A stretch of 64,000 nt of DNA from Aphrocallistes beatrix (lineage: Eukaryota > Porifera > Hexactinellida > Sceptrulophora > Aphrocallistidae). This document shows positions 1 to 12,822 of this stretch, one piece after another. The stretch's first letter is position 1. Each line of letters begins with the position of its first letter. A program made the position numbers and the translations under genes. The notes below the pieces were generated by a model. That model did no database searches and was not told the origin of the DNA. It saw only the letters and a list, made by a program, of their open reading frames with translations. The stretch lies in assembly GCA_963281255.1 (NCBI GenBank), contig OY725498.1, positions 1-64,000 of the forward strand, in the 5' to 3' direction.

Positions 1-3000
1 AATGTCACTGTACACCCCCACAGGGATGAAAAATGCTCCAAATCACTGGCTATTTCAATGGCTTCCAAACTGAAAAGGCTCACTTTCACTTGGCTCTTAC
101 AGCGTTTCTTACAGAAAATGCCTAGCTTCGCTCTCATTTGGCCACATTCTTTTCTCAAAATGTCACTGTACACCCCCACAGGGATGAAAAATGCTCCAAA
201 TCACTGGCTATTTCAATGGCTTCCAAACTGAAAAGGCTCACTTTCACTTGGCTCTTACAGCGTTTCTTACAGAAAATGCCTAGCTTCGCTCTCATTTGGC
301 CACATTCTTTTCTCAAAATGTCACTGTACACCCCCACAGGGATGAAAAATGCTCCAAATCACTGGCTATTTCAATGGCTTCCAAACTGAAAAGGCTCACT
401 TTCACTTGGCTCTTACAGCGTTTCTTACAGAAAATGCCTAGCTTCGCTCTCATTTGGCCACATTCTTTTCTCAAAATGTCACTGTACACCCCCACAGGGA
501 TGAAAAATGCTCCAAATCACTGGCTATTTCAATGGCTTCCAAACTGAAAAGGCTCACTTTCACTTGGCTCTTACAGCGTTTCTTACAGAAAATGCCTAGC
601 TTCGCTCTCATTTGGCCACATTCTTTTCTCAAAATGTCACTGTACACCCCCACAGGGATGAAAAATGCTCCAAATCACTGGCTATTTCAATGGCTTCCAA
701 ACTGAAAAGGCTCACTTTCACTTGGCTCTTACAGCGTTTCTTACAGAAAATGCCTAGCTTCGCTCTCATTTGGCCACATTCTTTTCTCAAAATGTCACTG
801 TACACCCCCACAGGGATGAAAAATGCTCCAAATCACTGGCTATTTCAATGGCTTCCAAACTGAAAAGGCTCACTTTCACTTGGCTCTTACAGCGTTTCTT
901 ACAGAAAATGCCTAGCTTCGCTCTCATTTGGCCACATTCTTTTCTCAAAATGTCACTGTACACCCCCACAGGGATGAAAAATGCTCCAAATCACTGGCTA
1001 TTTCAATGGCTTCCAAACTGAAAAGGCTCACTTTCACTTGGCTCTTACAGCGTTTCTTACAGAAAATGCCTAGCTTCGCTCTCATTTGGCCACATTCTTT
1101 TCTCAAAATGTCACTGTACACCCCCACAGGGATGAAAAATGCTCCAAATCACTGGCTATTTCAATGGCTTCCAAACTGAAAAGGCTCACTTTCACTTGGC
1201 TCTTACAGCGTTTCTTACAGAAAATGCCTAGCTTCGCTCTCATTTGGCCACATTCTTTTCTCAAAATGTCACTGTACACCCCCACAGGGATGAAAAATGC
1301 TCCAAATCACTGGCTATTTCAATGGCTTCCAAACTGAAAAGGCTCACTTTCACTTGGCTCTTACAGCGTTTCTTACAGAAAATGCCTAGCTTCGCTCTCA
1401 TTTGGCCACATTCTTTTCTCAAAATGTCACTGTACACCCCCACAGGGATGAAAAATGCTCCAAATCACTGGCTATTTCAATGGCTTCCAAACTGAAAAGG
1501 CTCACTTTCACTTGGCTCTTACAGCGTTTCTTACAGAAAATGCCTAGCTTCGCTCTCATTTGGCCACATTCTTTTCTCAAAATGTCACTGTACACCCCCA
1601 CAGGGATGAAAAATGCTCCAAATCACTGGCTATTTCAATGGCTTCCAAACTGAAAAGGCTCACTTTCACTTGGCTCTTACAGCGTTTCTTACAGAAAATG
1701 CCTAGCTTCGCTCTCATTTGGCCACATTCTTTTCTCAAAATGTCACTGTACACCCCCACAGGGATGAAAAATGCTCCAAATCACTGGCTATTTCAATGGC
1801 TTCCAAACTGAAAAGGCTCACTTTCACTTGGCTCTTACAGCGTTTCTTACAGAAAATGCCTAGCTTCGCTCTCATTTGGCCACATTCTTTTCTCAAAATG
1901 TCACTGTACACCCCCACAGGGATGAAAAATGCTCCAAATCACTGGCTATTTCAATGGCTTCCAAACTGAAAAGGCTCACTTTCACTTGGCTCTTACAGCG
2001 TTTCTTACAGAAAATGCCTAGCTTCGCTCTCATTTGGCCACATTCTTTTCTCAAAATGTCACTGTACACCCCCACAGGGATGAAAAATGCTCCAAATCAC
2101 TGGCTATTTCAATGGCTTCCAAACTGAAAAGGCTCACTTTCACTTGGCTCTTACAGCGTTTCTTACAGAAAATGCCTAGCTTCGCTCTCATTTGGCCACA
2201 TTCTTTTCTCAAAATGTCACTGTACACCCCCACAGGGATGAAAAATGCTCCAAATCACTGGCTATTTCAATGGCTTCCAAACTGAAAAGGCTCACTTTCA
2301 CTTGGCTCTTACAGCGTTTCTTACAGAAAATGCCTAGCTTCGCTCTCATTTGGCCACATTCTTTTCTCAAAATGTCACTGTACACCCCCACAGGGATGAA
2401 AAATGCTCCAAATCACTGGCTATTTCAATGGCTTCCAAACTGAAAAGGCTCACTTTCACTTGGCTCTTACAGCGTTTCTTACAGAAAATGCCTAGCTTCG
2501 CTCTCATTTGGCCACATTCTTTTCTCAAAATGTCACTGTACACCCCCACAGGGATGAAAAATGCTCCAAATCACTGGCTATTTCAATGGCTTCCAAACTG
2601 AAAAGGCTCACTTTCACTTGGCTCTTACAGCGTTTCTTACAGAAAATGCCTAGCTTCGCTCTCATTTGGCCACATTCTTTTCTCAAAATGTCACTGTACA
2701 CCCCCACAGGGATGAAAAATGCTCCAAATCACTGGCTATTTCAATGGCTTCCAAACTGAAAAGGCTCACTTTCACTTGGCTCTTACAGCGTTTCTTACAG
2801 AAAATGCCTAGCTTCGCTCTCATTTGGCCACATTCTTTTCTCAAAATGTCACTGTACACCCCCACAGGGATGAAAAATGCTCCAAATCACTGGCTATTTC
2901 AATGGCTTCCAAACTGAAAAGGCTCACTTTCACTTGGCTCTTACAGCGTTTCTTACAGAAAATGCCTAGCTTCGCTCTCATTTGGCCACATTCTTTTCTC

Positions 3001-6000
3001 AAAATGTCACTGTACACCCCCACAGGGATGAAAAATGCTCCAAATCACTGGCTATTTCAATGGCTTCCAAACTGAAAAGGCTCACTTTCACTTGGCTCTT
3101 ACAGCGTTTCTTACAGAAAATGCCTAGCTTCGCTCTCATTTGGCCACATTCTTTTCTCAAAATGTCACTGTACACCCCCACAGGGATGAAAAATGCTCCA
3201 AATCACTGGCTATTTCAATGGCTTCCAAACTGAAAAGGCTCACTTTCACTTGGCTCTTACAGCGTTTCTTACAGAAAATGCCTAGCTTCGCTCTCATTTG
3301 GCCACATTCTTTTCTCAAAATGTCACTGTACACCCCCACAGGGATGAAAAATGCTCCAAATCACTGGCTATTTCAATGGCTTCCAAACTGAAAAGGCTCA
3401 CTTTCACTTGGCTCTTACAGCGTTTCTTACAGAAAATGCCTAGCTTCGCTCTCATTTGGCCACATTCTTTTCTCAAAATGTCACTGTACACCCCCACAGG
3501 GATGAAAAATGCTCCAAATCACTGGCTATTTCAATGGCTTCCAAACTGAAAAGGCTCACTTTCACTTGGCTCTTACAGCGTTTCTTACAGAAAATGCCTA
3601 GCTTCGCTCTCATTTGGCCACATTCTTTTCTCAAAATGTCACTGTACACCCCCACAGGGATGAAAAATGCTCCAAATCACTGGCTATTTCAATGGCTTCC
3701 AAACTGAAAAGGCTCACTTTCACTTGGCTCTTACAGCGTTTCTTACAGAAAATGCCTAGCTTCGCTCTCATTTGGCCACATTCTTTTCTCAAAATGTCAC
3801 TGTACACCCCCACAGGGATGAAAAATGCTCCAAATCACTGGCTATTTCAATGGCTTCCAAACTGAAAAGGCTCACTTTCACTTGGCTCTTACAGCGTTTC
3901 TTACAGAAAATGCCTAGCTTCGCTCTCATTTGGCCACATTCTTTTCTCAAAATGTCACTGTACACCCCCACAGGGATGAAAAATGCTCCAAATCACTGGC
4001 TATTTCAATGGCTTCCAAACTGAAAAGGCTCACTTTCACTTGGCTCTTACAGCGTTTCTTACAGAAAATGCCTAGCTTCGCTCTCATTTGGCCACATTCT
4101 TTTCTCAAAATGTCACTGTACACCCCCACAGGGATGAAAAATGCTCCAAATCACTGGCTATTTCAATGGCTTCCAAACTGAAAAGGCTCACTTTCACTTG
4201 GCTCTTACAGCGTTTCTTACAGAAAATGCCTAGCTTCGCTCTCATTTGGCCACATTCTTTTCTCAAAATGTCACTGTACACCCCCACAGGGATGAAAAAT
4301 GCTCCAAATCACTGGCTATTTCAATGGCTTCCAAACTGAAAAGGCTCACTTTCACTTGGCTCTTACAGCGTTTCTTACAGAAAATGCCTAGCTTCGCTCT
4401 CATTTGGCCACATTCTTTTCTCAAAATGTCACTGTACACCCCCACAGGGATGAAAAATGCTCCAAATCACTGGCTATTTCAATGGCTTCCAAACTGAAAA
4501 GGCTCACTTTCACTTGGCTCTTACAGCGTTTCTTACAGAAAATGCCTAGCTTCGCTCTCATTTGGCCACATTCTTTTCTCAAAATGTCACTGTACACCCC
4601 CACAGGGATGAAAAATGCTCCAAATCACTGGCTATTTCAATGGCTTCCAAACTGAAAAGGCTCACTTTCACTTGGCTCTTACAGCGTTTCTTACAGAAAA
4701 TGCCTAGCTTCGCTCTCATTTGGCCACATTCTTTTCTCAAAATGTCACTGTACACCCCCACAGGGATGAAAAATGCTCCAAATCACTGGCTATTTCAATG
4801 GCTTCCAAACTGAAAAGGCTCACTTTCACTTGGCTCTTACAGCGTTTCTTACAGAAAATGCCTAGCTTCGCTCTCATTTGGCCACATTCTTTTCTCAAAA
4901 TGTCACTGTACACCCCCACAGGGATGAAAAATGCTCCAAATCACTGGCTATTTCAATGGCTTCCAAACTGAAAAGGCTCACTTTCACTTGGCTCTTACAG
5001 CGTTTCTTACAGAAAATGCCTAGCTTCGCTCTCATTTGGCCACATTCTTTTCTCAAAATGTCACTGTACACCCCCACAGGGATGAAAAATGCTCCAAATC
5101 ACTGGCTATTTCAATGGCTTCCAAACTGAAAAGGCTCACTTTCACTTGGCTCTTACAGCGTTTCTTACAGAAAATGCCTAGCTTCGCTCTCATTTGGCCA
5201 CATTCTTTTCTCAAAATGTCACTGTACACCCCCACAGGGATGAAAAATGCTCCAAATCACTGGCTATTTCAATGGCTTCCAAACTGAAAAGGCTCACTTT
5301 CACTTGGCTCTTACAGCGTTTCTTACAGAAAATGCCTAGCTTCGCTCTCATTTGGCCACATTCTTTTCTCAAAATGTCACTGTACACCCCCACAGGGATG
5401 AAAAATGCTCCAAATCACTGGCTATTTCAATGGCTTCCAAACTGAAAAGGCTCACTTTCACTTGGCTCTTACAGCGTTTCTTACAGAAAATGCCTAGCTT
5501 CGCTCTCATTTGGCCACATTCTTTTCTCAAAATGTCACTGTACACCCCCACAGGGATGAAAAATGCTCCAAATCACTGGCTATTTCAATGGCTTCCAAAC
5601 TGAAAAGGCTCACTTTCACTTGGCTCTTACAGCGTTTCTTACAGAAAATGCCTAGCTTCGCTCTCATTTGGCCACATTCTTTTCTCAAAATGTCACTGTA
5701 CACCCCCACAGGGATGAAAAATGCTCCAAATCACTGGCTATTTCAATGGCTTCCAAACTGAAAAGGCTCACTTTCACTTGGCTCTTACAGCGTTTCTTAC
5801 AGAAAATGCCTAGCTTCGCTCTCATTTGGCCACATTCTTTTCTCAAAATGTCACTGTACACCCCCACAGGGATGAAAAATGCTCCAAATCACTGGCTATT
5901 TCAATGGCTTCCAAACTGAAAAGGCTCACTTTCACTTGGCTCTTACAGCGTTTCTTACAGAAAATGCCTAGCTTCGCTCTCATTTGGCCACATTCTTTTC

Positions 6001-9000
6001 TCAAAATGTCACTGTACACCCCCACAGGGATGAAAAATGCTCCAAATCACTGGCTATTTCAATGGCTTCCAAACTGAAAAGGCTCACTTTCACTTGGCTC
6101 TTACAGCGTTTCTTACAGAAAATGCCTAGCTTCGCTCTCATTTGGCCACATTCTTTTCTCAAAATGTCACTGTACACCCCCACAGGGATGAAAAATGCTC
6201 CAAATCACTGGCTATTTCAATGGCTTCCAAACTGAAAAGGCTCACTTTCACTTGGCTCTTACAGCGTTTCTTACAGAAAATGCCTAGCTTCGCTCTCATT
6301 TGGCCACATTCTTTTCTCAAAATGTCACTGTACACCCCCACAGGGATGAAAAATGCTCCAAATCACTGGCTATTTCAATGGCTTCCAAACTGAAAAGGCT
6401 CACTTTCACTTGGCTCTTACAGCGTTTCTTACAGAAAATGCCTAGCTTCGCTCTCATTTGGCCACATTCTTTTCTCAAAATGTCACTGTACACCCCCACA
6501 GGGATGAAAAATGCTCCAAATCACTGGCTATTTCAATGGCTTCCAAACTGAAAAGGCTCACTTTCACTTGGCTCTTACAGCGTTTCTTACAGAAAATGCC
6601 TAGCTTCGCTCTCATTTGGCCACATTCTTTTCTCAAAATGTCACTGTACACCCCCACAGGGATGAAAAATGCTCCAAATCACTGGCTATTTCAATGGCTT
6701 CCAAACTGAAAAGGCTCACTTTCACTTGGCTCTTACAGCGTTTCTTACAGAAAATGCCTAGCTTCGCTCTCATTTGGCCACATTCTTTTCTCAAAATGTC
6801 ACTGTACACCCCCACAGGGATGAAAAATGCTCCAAATCACTGGCTATTTCAATGGCTTCCAAACTGAAAAGGCTCACTTTCACTTGGCTCTTACAGCGTT
6901 TCTTACAGAAAATGCCTAGCTTCGCTCTCATTTGGCCACATTCTTTTCTCAAAATGTCACTGTACACCCCCACAGGGATGAAAAATGCTCCAAATCACTG
7001 GCTATTTCAATGGCTTCCAAACTGAAAAGGCTCACTTTCACTTGGCTCTTACAGCGTTTCTTACAGAAAATGCCTAGCTTCGCTCTCATTTGGCCACATT
7101 CTTTTCTCAAAATGTCACTGTACACCCCCACAGGGATGAAAAATGCTCCAAATCACTGGCTATTTCAATGGCTTCCAAACTGAAAAGGCTCACTTTCACT
7201 TGGCTCTTACAGCGTTTCTTACAGAAAATGCCTAGCTTCGCTCTCATTTGGCCACATTCTTTTCTCAAAATGTCACTGTACACCCCCACAGGGATGAAAA
7301 ATGCTCCAAATCACTGGCTATTTCAATGGCTTCCAAACTGAAAAGGCTCACTTTCACTTGGCTCTTACAGCGTTTCTTACAGAAAATGCCTAGCTTCGCT
7401 CTCATTTGGCCACATTCTTTTCTCAAAATGTCACTGTACACCCCCACAGGGATGAAAAATGCTCCAAATCACTGGCTATTTCAATGGCTTCCAAACTGAA
7501 AAGGCTCACTTTCACTTGGCTCTTACAGCGTTTCTTACAGAAAATGCCTAGCTTCGCTCTCATTTGGCCACATTCTTTTCTCAAAATGTCACTGTACACC
7601 CCCACAGGGATGAAAAATGCTCCAAATCACTGGCTATTTCAATGGCTTCCAAACTGAAAAGGCTCACTTTCACTTGGCTCTTACAGCGTTTCTTACAGAA
7701 AATGCCTAGCTTCGCTCTCATTTGGCCACATTCTTTTCTCAAAATGTCACTGTACACCCCCACAGGGATGAAAAATGCTCCAAATCACTGGCTATTTCAA
7801 TGGCTTCCAAACTGAAAAGGCTCACTTTCACTTGGCTCTTACAGCGTTTCTTACAGAAAATGCCTAGCTTCGCTCTCATTTGGCCACATTCTTTTCTCAA
7901 AATGTCACTGTACACCCCCACAGGGATGAAAAATGCTCCAAATCACTGGCTATTTCAATGGCTTCCAAACTGAAAAGGCTCACTTTCACTTGGCTCTTAC
8001 AGCGTTTCTTACAGAAAATGCCTAGCTTCGCTCTCATTTGGCCACATTCTTTTCTCAAAATGTCACTGTACACCCCCACAGGGATGAAAAATGCTCCAAA
8101 TCACTGGCTATTTCAATGGCTTCCAAACTGAAAAGGCTCACTTTCACTTGGCTCTTACAGCGTTTCTTACAGAAAATGCCTAGCTTCGCTCTCATTTGGC
8201 CACATTCTTTTCTCAAAATGTCACTGTACACCCCCACAGGGATGAAAAATGCTCCAAATCACTGGCTATTTCAATGGCTTCCAAACTGAAAAGGCTCACT
8301 TTCACTTGGCTCTTACAGCGTTTCTTACAGAAAATGCCTAGCTTCGCTCTCATTTGGCCACATTCTTTTCTCAAAATGTCACTGTACACCCCCACAGGGA
8401 TGAAAAATGCTCCAAATCACTGGCTATTTCAATGGCTTCCAAACTGAAAAGGCTCACTTTCACTTGGCTCTTACAGCGTTTCTTACAGAAAATGCCTAGC
8501 TTCGCTCTCATTTGGCCACATTCTTTTCTCAAAATGTCACTGTACACCCCCACAGGGATGAAAAATGCTCCAAATCACTGGCTATTTCAATGGCTTCCAA
8601 ACTGAAAAGGCTCACTTTCACTTGGCTCTTACAGCGTTTCTTACAGAAAATGCCTAGCTTCGCTCTCATTTGGCCACATTCTTTTCTCAAAATGTCACTG
8701 TACACCCCCACAGGGATGAAAAATGCTCCAAATCACTGGCTATTTCAATGGCTTCCAAACTGAAAAGGCTCACTTTCACTTGGCTCTTACAGCGTTTCTT
8801 ACAGAAAATGCCTAGCTTCGCTCTCATTTGGCCACATTCTTTTCTCAAAATGTCACTGTACACCCCCACAGGGATGAAAAATGCTCCAAATCACTGGCTA
8901 TTTCAATGGCTTCCAAACTGAAAAGGCTCACTTTCACTTGGCTCTTACAGCGTTTCTTACAGAAAATGCCTAGCTTCGCTCTCATTTGGCCACATTCTTT

Positions 9001-9440
9001 TCTCAAAATGTCACTGTACACCCCCACAGGGATGAAAAATGCTCCAAATCACTGGCTATTTCAATGGCTTCCAAACTGAAAAGGCTCACTTTCACTTGGC
9101 TCTTACAGCGTTTCTTACAGAAAATGCCTAGCTTCGCTCTCATTTGGCCACATTCTTTTCTCAAAATGTCACTGTACACCCCCACAGGGATGAAAAATGC
9201 TCCAAATCACTGGCTATTTCAATGGCTTCCAAACTGAAAAGGCTCACTTTCACTTGGCTCTTACAGCGTTTCTTACAGAAAATGCCTAGCTTCGCTCTCA
9301 TTTGGCCACATTCTTTTCTCAAAATGTCACTGTACACCCCCACAGGGATGAAAAATGCTCCAAATCACTGGCTATTTCAATGGCTTCCAAACTGAAAAGG
9401 CTCACTTTCACTTGGCTCTTACAGCGTTTCTTACAGAAAA
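1..9440. repeat. 158-bp satellite array, about 59.7 copies, open at left edge
   Basis: A 158-bp unit repeats head to tail from base 1 to 9440 and continues beyond the window. I found no variant unit: every copy gives the same translations in the same frames. 158 is not a multiple of 3, so a frame shifts at each copy and the 83-codon and 60-codon reading frames that recur once per unit are by-products, not genes. The last unit breaks off after CTTACAGAAAA, and unrelated sequence starts at 9441. Such uniformity implies recent amplification, gene conversion, or assembly from one consensus unit. The length is close to one nucleosome repeat, as in many centromeric or heterochromatic satellites, but a centromeric role is only a guess. 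Confidence 0.97.
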
Positions 9441-9443
9441 CTT

Positions 9444-10147
9444 TTGACCATAACTCAGTCATTTTAAGTGATAGAAGGCTTAAATTTTAAAAGAATATGT
9501 ATATTAATATTCTTCAAAATTCTACTACCATCGTTTAAAAATGATGACTCACCACTCTGTTATGACGTCATTATTTGCATCAAAATTTTTAAAATCGACG
9601 AATTTGGTTATTTTTCGAGTCACATCGATTATAACAGTAGGACAGACATATTTAGAGATGCTATCTCCCTTATAATTAAACAATGTGACCCCAGGCGACC
9701 GAAGGGAGCCTCCGGCGGACACAAAGTGTCCGCCAGCTGCGCAGCGCAAGCAAGCGAAGCGCGCTTGTATATAAATATCGATTAATCGAGTTTTAATAGT
9801 AAGGATAGACGTATCAACTATACAAGCGCGCTTTGCTTGCTTGCGCTGCGCGGCTAGAGGACACTTTGTGTCCGCCGGAGGCTCCCTTCGGTCTCCTGTG
9901 GTCACCCTTGATTAATTATATGGGAGATAACATCTCTAAATACGTCTCTCCTACTATTATAATCGATATCGCACGAAAAAGCACCGAATTTGTCAATTTT
10001 TCAAATTTTGATGAGTAATGATGACGTCATAGCAAAGTGATGAGTCATCATTTTTTATGATAGTTGCATCATATGTGAGACGTGTTAGGATACAGATTCT
10101 ATTAAAATTTCAGCTTTCTATCACCTATAATGGCTGAGTTATGCTCG
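9444..10147. mobile_element. Large foldback (long inverted repeat) element
   Basis: Two arms of roughly 330 bp are inverted copies of each other around a centre near 9790-9810. Paired landmarks include CATAACTCAG at 9449 with its complement near 10135, TGACGTCA near 9562 and 10022, CGATTATAACAGTAGGA near 9626 with its complement near 9945, and GGACACAAAGTGTCCG near 9717 with its complement near 9858. No coding capacity is visible, so this is a non-autonomous foldback or MITE-like element. One arm recurs at 12823-13043. Its left end lies within a few bases of the end of the satellite. Confidence 0.85.
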
Positions 10148-10312
10148 AATAACTCGGTTGCTTCACTTTTACAAATGTGACAATGACGTCATAATTCCAT
10201 GATGAGTCGACATTTTCGTCTGAGCTCAGAACTTACTGGAGCCATAGCCAAAAAACTTCTACATGACAAAAATTAGCTTTCTGGGACTAACAGTTTCTTC
10301 AATCAATTCGTT

Positions 10313-10354
10313 ACAGATATATATATAGATATAGATATATATATATACACACAC
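10313..10354. repeat. TA-rich simple repeat
   Basis: A run of alternating TATA and AGATAT steps followed by a short CA run, just upstream of the mariner relic. It may mark the 5' edge of that insertion, but no clear terminal inverted repeat can be seen here. Confidence 0.6.
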
Positions 10355-10420
10355 AATAATCGAGTTATAATAGTAAGGATTAGCTATATAATTGAGAACA
10401 TTGTCATTGTTTGAACAATA

Positions 10421-11074
10421 ATGAATGAATTGGAGAAGAGAAAAGTTGTCGAGACCTATTTTCACAATGGGCAAAGTGCGTCTCAAATCTGGAAGCTTGT
10501 AAAAGATCTCGGAATATCACGAGCCACAGTCTACAGCCTCGTTAAAAAGTTCCAAAATGATGGAAGTAGCGACAGGAAATTGGGTTTTGGGGGTGAACTG
10601 TTAAATAAGAACCGTAGTGCGAAGAGAAAGATTGCTGATCGTCTGCGCCGCAATCCAGCTCAGTCAGTCAGAAAAATCGGAATTCCAAAATCCACGGCTC
10701 AAGATATCGTCCGAAGGGACTTGAAACTGAGAGCAAAGAAGAAGGAAAAAAAACAAGCGCTCACAAGTCCCCAAAAGGCAAAAAGAGAGACCCAGAACTC
10801 TTCGTCGATCGTTGGACAGCGACTCGCACAGACGAGTCCTTTTTGGACTCCGCCCCTTGCCACAGGCCACCAGAGTCGAAGATTTTTGAGAACGGAAAAT
10901 ATCGATTTTTGTACAAAAGAAGATTGGCCGCCAAACTCCCCTGATATCAATCCCTTTGACTACGCTATATGGGGTGTGCTGGAGCAGGAGGTGTACCGTA
11001 AGCCACCAAAGAATTTGCAGGACCTGGAGAGCAAATTCTACGAGCTTGAGAGAAATTGGATCTGTCCAAGGTGA
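10421..11074 (+). pseudogene. Mariner-family transposase relic with internal deletion
   Basis: A 217-codon frame starts with a paired-like helix-turn-helix (residues 1-60, with the stretch GISRATVYSLVKKF) and a second HTH-like stretch. It then jumps to the C-terminal mariner signature DWPPNSPDINPFDYAIWG near residues 167-184. Intact mariner transposases have about 340 residues. The block that should carry the first two catalytic acids is missing, and residues 115-160 resemble no transposase segment, so the copy is an internally deleted, inactive relic. The sequence GGCCACCCTGTAT near 11241-11253 may be the 3' terminal repeat. Being a relic, its start codon is uncertain. Confidence 0.8.
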
Positions 11075-11271
11075 ACCGGTGCATTGATCAATTTAAGGGA
11101 CGATTGCGACAATGTGAAAATGCAAAAGGCAGCCATTTCGAAAGAAAATGTTTTGTAATAACCCATATAACTAGTTTTTGTTATGAGTCTAAACTCGACT
11201 TGTCAATTTTTGAAAATACGTAATTTTTAAATTTGTCTCAATTTCATTCGGCCACCCTGTATTTACATATA

Positions 11272-11714
11272 CAGTCGAACCTGCTATAACGACCACTCTG
11301 TATAACAGTCACCTGTCTATAACGGTCACTAATGAAGTCCCGTCAGAAATTCCATAATATTGACCCTGTGTATAGCGTCACCTGCTCAACGCGGCCAGCG
11401 GCCACCCATTTGCAGTCCCTTACTATCCCAAAAACTGTGTATAACGGCCATCATCTGTCTATAATGGTCACTACCTGTCTATAACGACCATCACCTTTTC
11501 CACCTTTTTATGTGTTTATGACAGGACCTGTTACTAACGGTAAACAAGTGTCATTATATTACTTCAAGTAATATATTTCTAAAAACTTGATATTCATTTC
11601 ACTACGTTGATACCTTTGGGGGATTAAGACAATCACCTGTATCTAACGGCCACCTGTGTATAACGGCCAATTTTGTCCAGTCCCTTGGGTGGCCGTTATA
11701 TACAGGTTCCACTG
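11272..11714. mobile_element. TA-flanked MITE, pogo/Tigger-like
   Basis: The element starts CAGTCGAACCTGCTATAACG and ends with the inverted counterpart of CAGTGGAACCTGTATATAAC. It is bounded by TA dinucleotides on both sides, as expected for a Tc1/mariner/pogo target duplication. The interior contains many copies of CTATAACGGCCA-type words in both orientations. It is 443 bp long and non-coding, so it must have been moved by a transposase encoded elsewhere. Confidence 0.8.
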
Positions 11715-11721
11715 TATATAT

Positions 11722-12432
11722 ATGTTACAGGGTATCTGTAAAATCAGGGTAATTGTAATTACCCTGATTTTTTTAGGGTAATTGTAATTACCCTGGTTCA
11801 ATCAGGGTAATTGTAATTACCCTGACTTTTTCAGGGTAATTGTAATTACAGTATAACCTCCATAAGTGGGGGAGCATGGGACGGGATAAAACTGGTTTAT
11901 CCCCCATTCCCCGGTTAAAATTCAATTATAATTTTCTAGATGAGAACATCTAACAGCCTATTTGAAACTTGTAGAATTTCAGAAAATACATAGTACATAG
12001 TACATATAACACACCCATTAATGTACCAGTTGAGTTTTATAAGTTACACAATTACATTTAGAAAACTCCACTTCCTAATATGGTACTTAGGTGGTATAAT
12101 TGTTAACTTATAGTATGGAAGGGGGCGAATTCAGGGGGGGAAATTCAGGGTGGGCAATGTTACCTGTTACAATGCAACTGTCAATTGAGGAATCCTATTA
12201 ATAGGACAATTGCTCTTAGGTGAGCTAAATTGTGTTTCCCGTACTTGTGTATTACAGGCTGAGCAAATCTGGACGGACATGTGAAAATGGCCCAAGTTGC
12301 GCCTATACAAATGATCCACTATACAATGAGTGGTCACTATAATTAACCTAAAAAAACAAAGTAATTACAATTACCCTGAAAAAAGTCAGGGTAATTACAA
12401 TTACCCTGATTTTACAGATACCCTGTAACATA
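11722..12432. mobile_element. Non-autonomous element with long inverted termini made of AGGGTAATTGTAATTACCCT units
   Basis: The left end reads TGTTACAGGGTATCTGTAAA and the right end is its inverse. Inside each end lie palindromic words AGGGTAATTGTAATTACCCT, about three at the left and two at the right, spaced by short A/T runs. About 500 bp of AT-rich interior carries no gene. From 11847 the interior word CAGTATAACCTCCATAAG resembles a pogo-type end, so a second truncated element may be nested inside. Confidence 0.75.
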
Positions 12433-12438
12433 TATATA

Positions 12439-12629
12439 CAGTCGACTCCGCTTAATAGAGTCACTGTTTAATCGGGTCAACCGCTTAATTGGGCCACTTT
12501 TGGCAGGACCGGAATAGCTCTCACACATATAAGCTAATACGAAATATTTTCGGTTAATAATAGTGTTCTCCGCTTAATCGGGGCAAAATGTCCTCTGACC
12601 GATGTGACCCTATTAAGGGGAGTCGACTG
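12439..12629. mobile_element. TA-flanked MITE with CAGTCGACTCCGCTTAAT termini, complete copy
   Basis: A 191-bp element with inverted termini CAGTCGACTCC at the left and GGAGTCGACTG at the right, flanked by TA. Non-coding. A truncated inverted copy follows at 12668-12822 and a relative is present at 59370-59690. Confidence 0.85.
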
Positions 12630-12667
12630 TATATCCTTACTATTAAAACTCGATTAATGTGTATATA

Positions 12668-12822
12668 CAGTCGACTCCGCTTAATAGGGTCACATCGGTC
12701 AGAGGACATTTTGACTCGATTAAGCGGAGAACCCAATTAACCGAAACTAGTTTGTATTAGCTTATATGTGTGAGAGCTATTCCGGTCCAGCCAAAAGTGG
12801 CCCGATTAAGCGGTTGACCCGA
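12668..12822. mobile_element. Truncated inverted copy of the CAGTCGACTCC MITE
   Basis: This copy begins with CAGTCGACTCCGCTTAATAG and runs in the opposite internal orientation to the copy at 12439-12629. It ends at 12822, where foldback-arm sequence takes over, so the terminal 30 bp or so are missing. Confidence 0.8.

Noticed and set aside
138-9490. About 59 repeated 83-codon plus-strand and 60-codon minus-strand frames
   Set aside because: They are the same satellite unit read again and again. 158 is not divisible by 3, so each frame simply runs until the shifted next unit stops it. No splice, promoter or family signal supports coding.
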